Assembly (NCBI GenBank): GCA_023415235.1
Contig: JAEZLP010000030.1
Span: forward strand, 1 to 64,000
Length of the DNA stretch: 64,000 nt
Direction of reading: 5' to 3'
Source: Bacillota bacterium
GTDB lineage: Bacteria; Bacillota; Clostridia; Peptostreptococcales; Anaerovoracaceae
Each line of letters starts with the position of its first letter. Positions within the stretch are counted from its first letter, which is position 1. Both the position numbers and the translations under genes were made by a program. The notes beneath the pieces were generated by a model. The model saw nothing but the letters and a program-made list of their open reading frames with translations, did no database searches and had not been told where the DNA came from. Of the stretch, positions 26,984 through 35,705 are shown piece by piece.

Positions 26984-28773
26984 TTCATTTTAATTCCAAA
27001 GAACCTTTCTATAAGAGCCCCTTCGGAGCCATCGAAAAGAATACGGACCTGTTCCTGCGAATCAGAGTCGAGGGAGACAGGTCTGTTTCTTCCGCCCTGA
27101 TATATCTGATTCGGGATGAAAACGGAAGCATATTGAAGCTGGAAGGGAAGACCGCCAACAATAATTCGGATACGATCTGTGAGTTTATGATTCGGATCGA
27201 GGAAATTGGTCTGTATTTTTATCACTTCGAGGTAATCTACGAGGGCGGAGACACGGAGCATACACCTGCGTATCAATTAACCGTATTCTCTCCGGATTAT
27301 GAGACCCCGGAATGGCTCAAGTCGGGAGTCATGTATCAGATTTTCCCTGACCGGTTTGCCCGAAGCCGGGAATACGAAGCGCCGCTTCAGAATAAAAACT
27401 ACATCCTCCGGGAAGATTGGGGCGGGGATCCCGTTGATGGGCCGGATGAGAACGGGATCGTTCAGAACAACGACTTTTTCGGAGGAAATCTCCGGGGGAT
27501 TATGGAAAAACTGGATTATCTATCGGATCTCGGCATTACCGTCCTATACCTGAATCCGATCTTTGAGGCATATTCAAACCACAGATATGACACAGCGGAC
27601 TACAAGAAAATCGATCCTCTCCTTGGAACGGAAGAGGACTTTATCGAGCTATGCAGGGCTGCAAAAGAAAAGGGAATCCAGATCATCCTTGACGGAGTAT
27701 TCAATCATACGGGAAGCGACAGCGTTTATTTCAACAAGCAGGGGAGATACTACGAAACCGGTGCCTTCCAGAGCAAGGATTCCCCATATTCCAAATGGTT
27801 CCGCTTCATCGAATACCCCGAAAAATACGAATCCTGGTGGGGAATCGACACCCTGCCCAGCGTCAACGAAACCGAACCCTCATTTCTGGATTATATGATC
27901 CGGTCCGAGGATTCCGTTGTCAAGCACTGGCTTCGCTGCGGCGCTTCAGGATTCCGTCTGGATGTGGCTGATGAGCTGCCGGATGAATTTTTGGAGGCGC
28001 TGCGTTCCGCCGTTAAGGAAGTCAATCCTGACGCCGCCGTCATCGGAGAGGTATGGGAGGACGCGTCCAACAAGATCGCATATGGCAGCAGAAGAAAGTA
28101 TTTTCTGGGAAAGCAGCTGGATTCGGTCATGAACTATCCTCTGAAGAACGCAATCATCGACTTTCTAGTCCATGGCAGAGACGGAAAGAAGCTTGAAAAT
28201 ACGGTCAACAGTCTTTGGGAAAACTATCCGAAACCGGCCTTCAGCGCTCTCATGAACATCCTTGGTACCCACGACACACCAAGAATCTTCACCGTGCTTT
28301 CCGAAAACAGCAGGGATGAGGCCTATACCAGGCAAAGACTATTCCTGGCCATGATGATCCTTTCCTTTCTGCCGGGCATCCCGTGTATCTATTACGGAGA
28401 TGAAATCGGCATGCAGGGCGGAAGGGATCCTTCAAACCGAAAATGTTTTGTCCCGGAAAGCGGAGATTCTGCGATTCATCGGTATTTTCGCAGACTGTTC
28501 GCCTTCCGGAGGAAAATCCAGAGGCTGGAGGATTTTGAATTTCGGCCCCGTTTATCGGAAAACGGCTTCTATTCCTTCCGCCGCGAAGGAAAAAGCGGCC
28601 GTCTCATCATCGCCGCCAATTCCGGAGCTCAGGACTACTTGCTGAACCTTTCCATGGAGGAGGGTGAGAACCTGAAGGACTTTTTTATCAGCGGCACCGT
28701 GTCCTATGAAAGTCACGGCGTTTTCCGAATTGGAGAGAATTCCGGGTTTGCAGCATATCTATCATTGTTCTGA
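26980..28773 (+). CDS. GH13 alpha-glycosidase (neopullulanase/cyclomaltodextrinase-like)
   Basis: 597 residues. An N-terminal beta-sandwich region (about 1-105, CBM34-like) precedes a GH13 barrel with DGVFNHTGSDS, GFRLDVADELP (nucleophile near 327), IGEVWEDA (acid/base near 356) and LGTHDTPRI (near 430). Architecture resembles neopullulanase or cyclomaltodextrinase enzymes that cleave alpha-1,4 and sometimes alpha-1,6 bonds. No signal peptide is present, so it acts in the cytoplasm. It is translationally coupled to glgP (ATGA overlap) as the last operon gene, which suggests it degrades limit dextrins left by the phosphorylase. The exact specificity is uncertain. Confidence 0.85.
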   Translation: MIHFNSKEPFYKSPFGAIEKNTDLFLRIRVEGDRSVSSALIYLIRDENGSILKLEGKTANNNSDTICEFMIRIEEIGLYFYHFEVIYEGGDTEHTPAYQLTVFSPDYETPEWLKSGVMYQIFPDRFARSREYEAPLQNKNYILREDWGGDPVDGPDENGIVQNNDFFGGNLRGIMEKLDYLSDLGITVLYLNPIFEAYSNHRYDTADYKKIDPLLGTEEDFIELCRAAKEKGIQIILDGVFNHTGSDSVYFNKQGRYYETGAFQSKDSPYSKWFRFIEYPEKYESWWGIDTLPSVNETEPSFLDYMIRSEDSVVKHWLRCGASGFRLDVADELPDEFLEALRSAVKEVNPDAAVIGEVWEDASNKIAYGSRRKYFLGKQLDSVMNYPLKNAIIDFLVHGRDGKKLENTVNSLWENYPKPAFSALMNILGTHDTPRIFTVLSENSRDEAYTRQRLFLAMMILSFLPGIPCIYYGDEIGMQGGRDPSNRKCFVPESGDSAIHRYFRRLFAFRRKIQRLEDFEFRPRLSENGFYSFRREGKSGRLIIAANSGAQDYLLNLSMEEGENLKDFFISGTVSYESHGVFRIGENSGFAAYLSLF

Positions 28774-28804
28774 ATTTAATACAAAAGGAAATGATTGGCA
28801 TCTA

Positions 28805-28833
28805 TTGACAACTCCAGACCCTCCAATTATGAT
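28805..28833 (+). promoter_or_regulatory. Promoter of nrdDG
   Basis: TTGACA and TATGAT with a 17-bp spacer is a near-perfect vegetative promoter, in the gap after the glycogen operon. Confidence 0.8.
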
Positions 28834-28849
28834 TATTAATACGACTTAA

Positions 28850-28896
28850 GCACCATATATTGTATGCGCAGCGGCGCGCTGCAATAAATATGGTTA
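28850..28896 (+). promoter_or_regulatory. Candidate tandem NrdR boxes
   Basis: GCACCATATATTGTAT (28850-28865) closely fits the NrdR-box consensus (acaCwAtATaTwGtgt). A weaker copy, GCAATAAATATGGTTA, lies at 28881-28896. The 15-bp gap equals the usual spacing of paired NrdR boxes. A small hairpin (GCAGCG/CGCTGC, 28868-28882) lies between them. Both sites are downstream of the predicted start site. Confidence 0.5.
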
Positions 28897-28926
28897 CATA
28901 GAGATGCGATATGGAGGTACTGAGAA

Positions 28927-31272
28927 TTGGGCGAAATCAAGCAGATCATTAAAAGAGACGGACGATGTTCGGAGTTTCACATTGACAAGATAGCAAACGC
29001 AATCTACAAGGCGGCAGAGGTATTGGGCGGCAAGGATCATGATATGGCCCTCAATTTGGCAAAAAAGGTCGAGCAGTATATCATCGATCAGGGACTTTCC
29101 GAAAGCCCCACAGTAGAGCAAATCCAGGATGCGGTTGAGAAGGTCCTGATTGAAAACGGACATGCCCGGACCGCCAAGGAATATATTCTATATCGCGCGG
29201 AGCGCACCCGGATCAGAGAGATGAACACCCGTCTTATGAAGGTTTATGAAGACCTTACCTTCAAGGAGGCGCAGGATAATGATATCAAGCGGGAAAATGC
29301 CAATATCGACGGCGATACTGCCATGGGTACCATGCTGAAGTACGGATCGGAGGGCGCGAAGCAGTTTTATGAGATGTTTGTGCTCCATCCCGATCATTCC
29401 AAGGCCCATAGAGAAGGCGACATTCACATTCATGACCTGGATTTCCTGACGCTTACCACAACTTGCTGTCAGATCGACCTTGAAAAGCTGTTTCAAGGCG
29501 GTTTCTCCACCGGCCACGGTTATTTAAGGGAACCCAACGATATTCAGAGCTATGCAGCTCTTGCCTGTATCGCAATCCAATCAAATCAAAACGACCAGCA
29601 CGGCGGTCAGAGCGTGCCCAATTTCGACTTCAGCATGGCAAATGGCGTAAAAAAGACCTATAAGAAGCTGTATTGGCGCAATTTGGGAAAGAGCATGGAC
29701 ATCCTGTGCAATACTTCCGACGGGGAAACCAAGGCCAGGGAGATCGGCGCAGCCATTGAGCGGGATTTCGGCATCGCACCAAATCTAGCCGATGATAATA
29801 ACTATAGTGAAAAAGAAGCCGGATATCTCAAGGAATTTTTGTCGGAGGACCAGATCGGCACGATTCAGAGGGTGGCTAAGAGCTATACCCAAAAGGAGAT
29901 CCGAAGAGCAACTTATCAGGCTATGGAAGCCTTTGTACATAATCTCAATACGATGCATTCCAGAGCGGGAGCACAGATTCCTTTCAGCTCCATCAATTAC
30001 GGAACAGATACCAGCCCGGAAGGGAGACTGGTGATCGAAAGCGTGCTGCTGGCCACGGAGGCCGGACTGGGGAACGGCGAAACCGCCATCTTCCCGATTC
30101 ATATTTTCAAGGTCAAGGAAGGGATCAGCTACAATCCGGGAGATCCCAACTACGATCTGTTTCAGCTTGCCTGCAGGGTTTCCGCAAAGAGGTTGTTCCC
30201 CAATTTTTCATTCCTGGACGCCCCCTTCAACCTGCAGTACTACAAGCCCGGAAACCATGATACGGAAGTCGCTTATATGGGCTGCCGCACTAGAGTAATC
30301 GGAAACCACTATGATAAAACGAGGCAAACCGTTGGCGGGAGAGGGAACCTGAGCTTTACCTCCATTAATCTGCCAAGGCTTGCCATCAAGTCCAACGGAA
30401 ATCTTGATATTTTCTTTGAAGATCTTGACAGAAAGATCACCCTGGTCATCGACCAGCTCATGGAACGCTACAAAATTCAGGCTGCAAAGAAGGTAAAAAA
30501 TTATCCCTTCCTGATGGGGCAGGGGATCTGGATGGATTCAGACAAGCTGGGACCCAACGACAAGATTGGAGAGGTACTAAAGCACGGCACGCTGACCATG
30601 GGGTTCATCGGACTGGCGGAGTGCCTGAAGGCTTTAATCGGCAGCCATCATGGTGAAACCCAGGAAGCAAGAAACCTGGGGCTGAATATCGTCGGGTATA
30701 TGAGAAAACGCATGGATGAAGCCTCCGCAAAGACCGGCATGAATTACACTCTCATCGCGACTCCTGCGGAGGGTCTTTCCGGCCGTTTCGTACGGATAGA
30801 CAGGCAAAGATACGGCATAATAGAAGGTGTAACGGATCGGGAATACTACACCAATTCCTTCCATGTACCGGTCTATTACGATATTTCTGCTTTTGACAAG
30901 ATCAAAATAGAAGCGCCTTACCATGACCTTACCAATGCAGGCCATATTACCTATGTGGAGCTGGATGGGGATCCGACGAAGAATCTGGATGCCTTTGAAC
31001 GGATCGTCCGCTGCATGAAGGAAAGCGGAATCGGCTATGGTTCCATCAATCATCCTGTGGACAGGGACCCTGTCTGCGGCTACACCGGCATTATCGACAA
31101 TGAATGCCCAAAATGCCACAGGGTCGAGAAGGAAGGAGATCCCGGATTTGAACGGATCCGCAGAATCACCGGTTATCTGGTGGGAACCGTTGACCGGTTC
31201 AACAACGCCAAAAGAGCGGAGGAAAGCCAGAGGGTGAAGCACGGCGTGGAAGCCGGGTTTGAAATCATATGA
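28927..31272 (+). CDS. nrdD: Anaerobic ribonucleoside-triphosphate reductase
   Basis: 781 residues, class III ribonucleotide reductase, which makes dNTPs without oxygen through a glycyl radical. An ATP-cone regulatory domain (IIKRDGRCSEFHIDKI) opens the protein. The C-terminus has the zinc-site cysteines (VCGYTG and ECPKC) and RITGYL, with the radical Gly near residue 749. Start is TTG 28927 with GGAGGT upstream. It overlaps nrdG by 4 nt (ATGA). Regulation by NrdR is suggested by the leader. Confidence 0.96.
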   Translation: MGEIKQIIKRDGRCSEFHIDKIANAIYKAAEVLGGKDHDMALNLAKKVEQYIIDQGLSESPTVEQIQDAVEKVLIENGHARTAKEYILYRAERTRIREMNTRLMKVYEDLTFKEAQDNDIKRENANIDGDTAMGTMLKYGSEGAKQFYEMFVLHPDHSKAHREGDIHIHDLDFLTLTTTCCQIDLEKLFQGGFSTGHGYLREPNDIQSYAALACIAIQSNQNDQHGGQSVPNFDFSMANGVKKTYKKLYWRNLGKSMDILCNTSDGETKAREIGAAIERDFGIAPNLADDNNYSEKEAGYLKEFLSEDQIGTIQRVAKSYTQKEIRRATYQAMEAFVHNLNTMHSRAGAQIPFSSINYGTDTSPEGRLVIESVLLATEAGLGNGETAIFPIHIFKVKEGISYNPGDPNYDLFQLACRVSAKRLFPNFSFLDAPFNLQYYKPGNHDTEVAYMGCRTRVIGNHYDKTRQTVGGRGNLSFTSINLPRLAIKSNGNLDIFFEDLDRKITLVIDQLMERYKIQAAKKVKNYPFLMGQGIWMDSDKLGPNDKIGEVLKHGTLTMGFIGLAECLKALIGSHHGETQEARNLGLNIVGYMRKRMDEASAKTGMNYTLIATPAEGLSGRFVRIDRQRYGIIEGVTDREYYTNSFHVPVYYDISAFDKIKIEAPYHDLTNAGHITYVELDGDPTKNLDAFERIVRCMKESGIGYGSINHPVDRDPVCGYTGIIDNECPKCHRVEKEGDPGFERIRRITGYLVGTVDRFNNAKRAEESQRVKHGVEAGFEII

Positions 31273-31775
31273 ACGATTTTGCTCAACAGGGAGAAACAAT
31301 AAGGATTGCCGGAATTGTCCGGGAATCGATTGTAGACGGCCCGGGAATCCGGTTTGTTGTCTTTTCCCAGGGCTGTCCCCATCGCTGTAAAGGCTGTCAC
31401 AACGAAGCTACCCACGACTTCGAAGGCGGCTACGACTGCGGGATTAATAAAATTCTGGCGGAGATTGATAAAAATCCGCTGCTGCAGGGCGTCACGTTTT
31501 CCGGAGGCGAACCCTTCTGCCAGCCGGGGGCGTTTTACCGGCTTGGCGTAGAGATCAAAAAAAGGGGTCTTGATCTTGTCGCATATTCCGGTTATACTTT
31601 GGAAGAACTGCAGGCAATATCGAAAGAAAATCCCCAGGTGGAAAAGCTTCTGGGTTTGATCGACTATCTTGTGGACGGGCCTTTCCTTCTGGAGGAAAAG
31701 GATCTCACTCTGGAATTCAGAGGCAGCAGAAATCAGCGTTTTATCCGTATGGTGGATGTAAGAAATAAAAAATGA
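31269..31775 (+). CDS. nrdG: Anaerobic ribonucleotide reductase activating protein
   Basis: 168-residue radical SAM activase that installs the glycyl radical in NrdD. CPHRCKGC is the CX3CX2C motif for the 4Fe-4S cluster, and TFSGGEPF is the conserved GGE SAM-binding motif. It overlaps the end of nrdD (ATGA), which couples the two. Confidence 0.95.
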   Translation: MNDFAQQGETIRIAGIVRESIVDGPGIRFVVFSQGCPHRCKGCHNEATHDFEGGYDCGINKILAEIDKNPLLQGVTFSGGEPFCQPGAFYRLGVEIKKRGLDLVAYSGYTLEELQAISKENPQVEKLLGLIDYLVDGPFLLEEKDLTLEFRGSRNQRFIRMVDVRNKK

Positions 31776-31798
31776 CGCGATTTGGAATGAAAAAGTGT

Positions 31799-31827
31799 TT
31801 TACAAGCCAAAATGGATATGTTATAAT
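31799..31827 (+). promoter_or_regulatory. Promoter of rpmB
   Basis: TTTACA and TATAAT separated by 17 bp, shortly upstream of the L28 gene. Confidence 0.75.
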
Positions 31828-31894
31828 ACCCCTTGTTTGATGTAAAATGAATTTGCTATTGAAAGCATTGCAATATAAAAAGGAGGTGCGGCAG

Positions 31895-32086
31895 ATGTCA
31901 AGAAAGTGTGAAATATGTGGTAAGGGACAGGTTTCTGGAAATAACGTTTCCCATTCCAACAGACATACCAGAAGAAAATGGAATGCAAATATTCAGACTG
32001 TTAAAGTGGAAGAAAACGGAACAGTTTCAAGAAAGAACGTATGCACAAGATGCATTCGTAGCAACAAAGTCAACCGCGCTATCTAA
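31895..32086 (+). CDS. rpmB: Ribosomal protein bL28
   Basis: 63 residues. It has the typical MSRKCEICGKG start and a C-terminal CTRC, giving the paired CXXC zinc-binding form of L28. SHSNRHTRRKWNANIQ is the conserved core. The start was chosen at ATG 31895, after AAGGAGGTG. The gene has its own promoter and terminator. Confidence 0.97.
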   Translation: MSRKCEICGKGQVSGNNVSHSNRHTRRKWNANIQTVKVEENGTVSRKNVCTRCIRSNKVNRAI

Positions 32087-32099
32087 TTGATTAGATATG

Positions 32100-32128
32100 A
32101 AAACCTGCAATTACTTGCAGGTTTTTTT
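32100..32128 (+). terminator. Terminator after rpmB
   Basis: AAACCTGCAA (32101-32110) pairs with TTGCAGGTTT (32115-32124), then a T run. Confidence 0.88.
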
Positions 32129-32166
32129 ACTATTTCCAATATGTTTTCACTGGCTTTGCAGCAGTT

Positions 32167-32340
32167 TCAACAGTTAAAGAGCTTGAATCCGCAGAAGATC
32201 ATCAATCCTCCCAGAACAATCAGCCATAGCTTGTAAGGAAGCAGAAAGGCGCAGATGGTGCAGATTCCTATGATCAGCAGGATCAGTCCGAACAGCTCGA
32301 CCTCACCGGGTTTTCGGCAGCATATTTTCTTGTTTTTCAT
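32167..32340 (-). CDS. Small membrane protein, 57 residues
   Basis: The reading frame is closed by TGA at 32167-32169 and opens at ATG 32340, with AAGGAAG just upstream on the minus strand. The peptide begins MKNKKICCRKPGEVELFG, followed by two hydrophobic stretches around a PYK turn and ending FKLFNC. It contains five cysteines, two of them adjacent near the N-terminus. It is predicted to be a two-pass membrane miniprotein. The function is unknown. It follows a second small membrane protein in the same direction, 12 nt apart, suggesting a two-gene unit. Confidence 0.6.
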   Translation of the reverse strand: MKNKKICCRKPGEVELFGLILLIIGICTICAFLLPYKLWLIVLGGLMIFCGFKLFNC

Positions 32341-32352
32341 AGTAACACTTCC

Positions 32353-32505
32353 TTATGGATTGAGCATTAAAAATGCGAGGATCAGGATAAGGGCGACCAG
32401 GACGATATACCATACGAAAACAGGGACGGTATGTATCACTATTACCGTACCGGTTATCGCCATAATGACACCGATCAGCTTAAACAACAGTTTATTATCT
32501 CTCAA
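32353..32505 (-). CDS. Small membrane protein, 50 residues
   Basis: Minus-strand frame from TTG 32505 to a TAA at 32353. The peptide is basic at the start (MRDNKLLFKLIG), then has two hydrophobic segments separated by HTVPVFVWY. GGGTGG-like sequence 6 nt before the TTG could be the ribosome binding site. The function is unknown. It is divergent from the Asp23 gene and directly upstream of the 57-residue membrane protein. Confidence is limited because the gene is short and uses TTG. Confidence 0.5.
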   Translation of the reverse strand: MRDNKLLFKLIGVIMAITGTVIVIHTVPVFVWYIVLVALILILAFLMLNP

Positions 32506-32560
32506 TGCAGACCACCCATTAACATTCTATGTTTCCGCCGGGTCCATCGTGCAAAAATTA

Positions 32561-32590
32561 TTGTTCATTTCCTTTCAATTATGGTAAAAT
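32561..32590 (+). promoter_or_regulatory. Candidate promoter of the Asp23 gene
   Basis: TTGTTC and TAAAAT are separated by 18 bp, 10 nt before the AAGGAGG ribosome binding site. The bases around the -10 (CAATTATGGTAAAATG) recur before rsmD. Confidence 0.5.
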
Positions 32591-32615
32591 GGACAGCAGT
32601 AAGGAGGCGAGACTG

Positions 32616-33011
32616 TTGCTGTACAGACTTGAAACTGCAGAAGGGACCATCTCTGTCGACAAGGAGGTCATTGGCCGGATCGTAGCCGAGGCGGTGGGGC
32701 AATTCAGCGGAAAGGTTTTTATTTCAAACCACAAGGGCAAGGTGGTTTCCGGCTTTGCCGCAAAGCTTGGGGTCATGGACGATATCAGCTACATGGAAAT
32801 CGGCATTGACAGCAGCGGCCTTAATATCCGCTTTTTTATTCTGATTCGATTTGGCACCAGCATTAATAGCGTTACGGAGCAGCTCATTGCCAGCATTAGA
32901 AAGAATACGGAAGAAATCACCGGCCTTGAGGTCAACAGCGTTGCTGTGGTCGTCACAGGAATGGTTTCCAAGAAGCATACGGTGCGCAGAAATATCGAGG
33001 TAAAAGGGTAA
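32616..33011 (+). CDS. Asp23/Gls24 family protein (YloU-like)
   Basis: About 131 residues. The fold signature GTISVDKEVIGRIVAEAV to VSGFAAKLG, ending VAVVVTGMV, is typical of the Asp23/Gls24 family, which is linked to envelope stress and membrane-associated assemblies in Firmicutes. The start was set at TTG 32616, 8 nt after AAGGAGG (32601-32607). It is followed 14 nt later by recG. In many Firmicutes, the yloU gene also sits near recG, which supports the assignment. Confidence 0.82.
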   Translation: MLYRLETAEGTISVDKEVIGRIVAEAVGQFSGKVFISNHKGKVVSGFAAKLGVMDDISYMEIGIDSSGLNIRFFILIRFGTSINSVTEQLIASIRKNTEEITGLEVNSVAVVVTGMVSKKHTVRRNIEVKG

Positions 33012-33025
33012 CAGGGGTATTTCAA

Positions 33026-35068
33026 ATGAATCTGCAGGATCATGTGACCGCAATCAAAGGGATAGGGCCCAGCAAGTCCGCCGCTTTGAACAAATTGAAT
33101 ATTAAAACCATCGAGGATTTTCTTTACTTTTATCCAAGAGATTACGAGGATCGACGGGAGCTTCGGAGCATTGGATCTCTCAGGGACGGCGACATCGCTT
33201 TGACGAAAGGAAAGCTGCTCCTCATGATAAAGGGAAGAGGCCGAATTCCAAGAAAACAAACCTTAAAGCTTTTAGTTCAAGACGATACCGGGGCGATGGA
33301 GGTTGTTTTTTTTCATGCGGGATTTCTGGAAAAAACCTTGAAGCTCAACGAAGAATATATTTTTTACGGAAAAGTTTCTGAAAATATGGGCAAAATACAG
33401 ATGCTCCATCCGGACGTCTCGAAATACGATGCCGGTCAGGAACAGGCCATTCTGCCGATTTATCCGCTTACCGGGGGAATTTCGCAGGGTGAAATGAGAA
33501 AATGGCAAAAAACTGCGATGGAATTCCTTCCCCAGCTGGACGAATACCTGCCCCGGCAGACAATGGAACGAAACCGCCTCTGCGGGATCCGGTATGCCAT
33601 TGAAAATATTCACTACCCTTCGGACAGACAGCGGCTGAAGGAGGCGAAATACCGCCTGATCTTTGAAGAACTCCTTTTTCTGCAAACTGGTCTTCTGTCG
33701 ATCAAAAGGAAAATGACCGAGAAAGAGCAGGGGATTCGTTTTTCCTCCGATATCAAGATAAACGACTTTACGCATGGGCTGCCTTACCCTCTGACTTCCG
33801 CCCAGAAACGAGTGCTGTCAGAAATCAACAGCGATATGGAATCCAGTAAGGTCATGAACAGGCTGGTACAGGGAGATGTGGGGTCCGGCAAGACCGTTAT
33901 CGCCGCCGCCGCCATGTTTAAGGCCGTTAAAAGCGGATTTCAGGCTGTTATGATGGCTCCGACGGAACTTCTGGCCAGACAGCATTATGAGGGCCTGAAA
34001 CCGATGTTTTTAAAGCACGGAATCAGCACCGGATTTTTGTCCGGAAGCCTGTCTCAGAAAGAAAAAAGAGAAACCCTCGAACAAATTGAAAAGGGGAGCC
34101 TGGATATTATCATCGGCACCCATGCGGTGATTCAGCCAGTGGTGAAATTCTCCAATCTGGGCCTTGTGGTTACCGATGAGCAGCATCGTTTCGGAGTAAA
34201 CCAGAGAGCGATTCTTTCCCAAAAAGGGAACAATCCGGATGTGCTGGTCATGACGGCGACGCCTATTCCCAGAACCCTTGCGGTGATCCTTTACGGCGAT
34301 CTGGATATCTCTATCATCGACGAGATGCCGCCGGGGAGGCAGCAGATCATTACAAGAGCTGTAAAAGGGGAGGGCCGTGAACCTGCCTACGAATTTGTTC
34401 GCAGAGAGGTAAAAAAGGGACGGCAGGCATATGTGGTGGCGCCTCTCATCGAAGACTCGGAAAGCCTGGACGCCAAATCAGCGCTGGGATTGTACGATGA
34501 GCTGAAGGACCGATTTAATGAATTTTCCGTTGCATTTCTTCACGGAGCGATGAAACAGGCCGACAAGGACCGGATCATGGGAGAATTCTACGCAGGAAGC
34601 ATTCAAATTCTGGTGTCGACAGTGGTAATCGAGGTTGGAATCAATGTTCCCAACGCCACGATCATGCTGATCGAAAACGCGGAACGGTTCGGACTTGCCC
34701 AGCTGCATCAGCTTCGAGGAAGAGTAGGAAGAGGGGAAGAACAGTCCTACTGCATCCTGATTACAGACGGCGGATCCGACGTAGCCAATGAAAGGGCGGA
34801 GATTATGAAAGCCACCAACGATGGTTTTCTTATTGCGGAAAAAGACCTGGAGCTCCGGGGTCCGGGGGAATTCTTCGGCATGCGCCAGCACGGAGTGCCG
34901 GAACTGAAGCTGGCAGATTTGGTCAAGCATATAAAAATACTGAATACTGTACGGGAAGAAGCGGAATGCATCCTGTCGGACGACAAGCTTCTTGCTGCGA
35001 AGGATATCGTCAAATTTCGCGAGAAAATCGATAAAATGTTTCATGAGGTAGAAAATCTGAACATATAA
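33026..35068 (+). CDS. recG: ATP-dependent DNA helicase RecG
   Basis: 680 residues. An N-terminal wedge/OB domain (GIGPSKSAALNKLNI onward) precedes SF2 helicase motifs: GDVGSGKT (Walker A, about 283-290), DEQH (about 385-388), MTATPIPRT, and QLHQLRGRVGRG (motif VI). It rewinds stalled replication forks and processes Holliday junctions. Start is ATG 33026, close behind the Asp23 gene. Confidence 0.96.
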   Translation: MNLQDHVTAIKGIGPSKSAALNKLNIKTIEDFLYFYPRDYEDRRELRSIGSLRDGDIALTKGKLLLMIKGRGRIPRKQTLKLLVQDDTGAMEVVFFHAGFLEKTLKLNEEYIFYGKVSENMGKIQMLHPDVSKYDAGQEQAILPIYPLTGGISQGEMRKWQKTAMEFLPQLDEYLPRQTMERNRLCGIRYAIENIHYPSDRQRLKEAKYRLIFEELLFLQTGLLSIKRKMTEKEQGIRFSSDIKINDFTHGLPYPLTSAQKRVLSEINSDMESSKVMNRLVQGDVGSGKTVIAAAAMFKAVKSGFQAVMMAPTELLARQHYEGLKPMFLKHGISTGFLSGSLSQKEKRETLEQIEKGSLDIIIGTHAVIQPVVKFSNLGLVVTDEQHRFGVNQRAILSQKGNNPDVLVMTATPIPRTLAVILYGDLDISIIDEMPPGRQQIITRAVKGEGREPAYEFVRREVKKGRQAYVVAPLIEDSESLDAKSALGLYDELKDRFNEFSVAFLHGAMKQADKDRIMGEFYAGSIQILVSTVVIEVGINVPNATIMLIENAERFGLAQLHQLRGRVGRGEEQSYCILITDGGSDVANERAEIMKATNDGFLIAEKDLELRGPGEFFGMRQHGVPELKLADLVKHIKILNTVREEAECILSDDKLLAAKDIVKFREKIDKMFHEVENLNI

Positions 35069-35090
35069 CAAGGGTTATCAATACAATTAT

Positions 35091-35118
35091 TTGCTTTTTT
35101 CAATTCTTATGGTAAAAT
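35091..35118 (+). promoter_or_regulatory. Candidate promoter of rsmD-coaD
   Basis: TTGCTT and TAAAAT with a 16-bp spacer, just after recG. Confidence 0.5.
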
Positions 35119-35144
35119 GAAGTTTAGTGAAGGAGGCGGCAGCA

Positions 35145-35705
35145 TTGCGCATCATTGCAGGGGATTTTAAAGGCAGACGACTGTTCGCTCCGAAAGACGA
35201 CAGGATCAGGCCCACCACCGATAAGGTCAAGGAATCTATTTTCAACATGATTGCGCCTTATCTGGAGGATGCGGTTGTCATAGACTTATTTTCAGGAACG
35301 GGCAATCTGGGGCTGGAAGCATTAAGCCGAGGGGCAAAGCGATGCTATTTCGGGGACAAGTCCAAGGAAAGCATGGCGCTGACCAGGCAGAACGTAGCCC
35401 TATGCAAACAGCAGGACAGGGCGATCGCGATTTTGGGAGATTATGAGTACGTACTTGGTAAAATCAGAGAAAAAGCTGATCTGATCTTTCTGGATCCCCC
35501 TTATCAGGAGGGATTGATGACGGACTGCTTCCATATCATATCCCAAGAAAACCTCTTGTCGGAAGACGGAGTCATTGTTGCGGAACATGGAGCTAAAGAC
35601 CCTCTGGACGATGAAATCGCAGGTTTCACAAAAATAAAAGAAAGAATATACGGTACAATATCCATCAGCATTTTCGGAATAAATTCGGAGGACAACAATA
35701 CATGA
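35145..35705 (+). CDS. rsmD: 16S rRNA (guanine966-N2)-methyltransferase
   Basis: 186 residues, Rossmann methyltransferase. The opening MRIIAGDFKGRRL is the classical RsmD start. VIDLFSGTGNLGLEALSRGA is the SAM site, and LDPPYQEG is the catalytic DPPY motif. Start is TTG 35145, 8 nt after AAGGAGG. The stop overlaps coaD (ATGA), the conserved rsmD-coaD pair of Firmicutes. Confidence 0.94.
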   Translation: MRIIAGDFKGRRLFAPKDDRIRPTTDKVKESIFNMIAPYLEDAVVIDLFSGTGNLGLEALSRGAKRCYFGDKSKESMALTRQNVALCKQQDRAIAILGDYEYVLGKIREKADLIFLDPPYQEGLMTDCFHIISQENLLSEDGVIVAEHGAKDPLDDEIAGFTKIKERIYGTISISIFGINSEDNNT

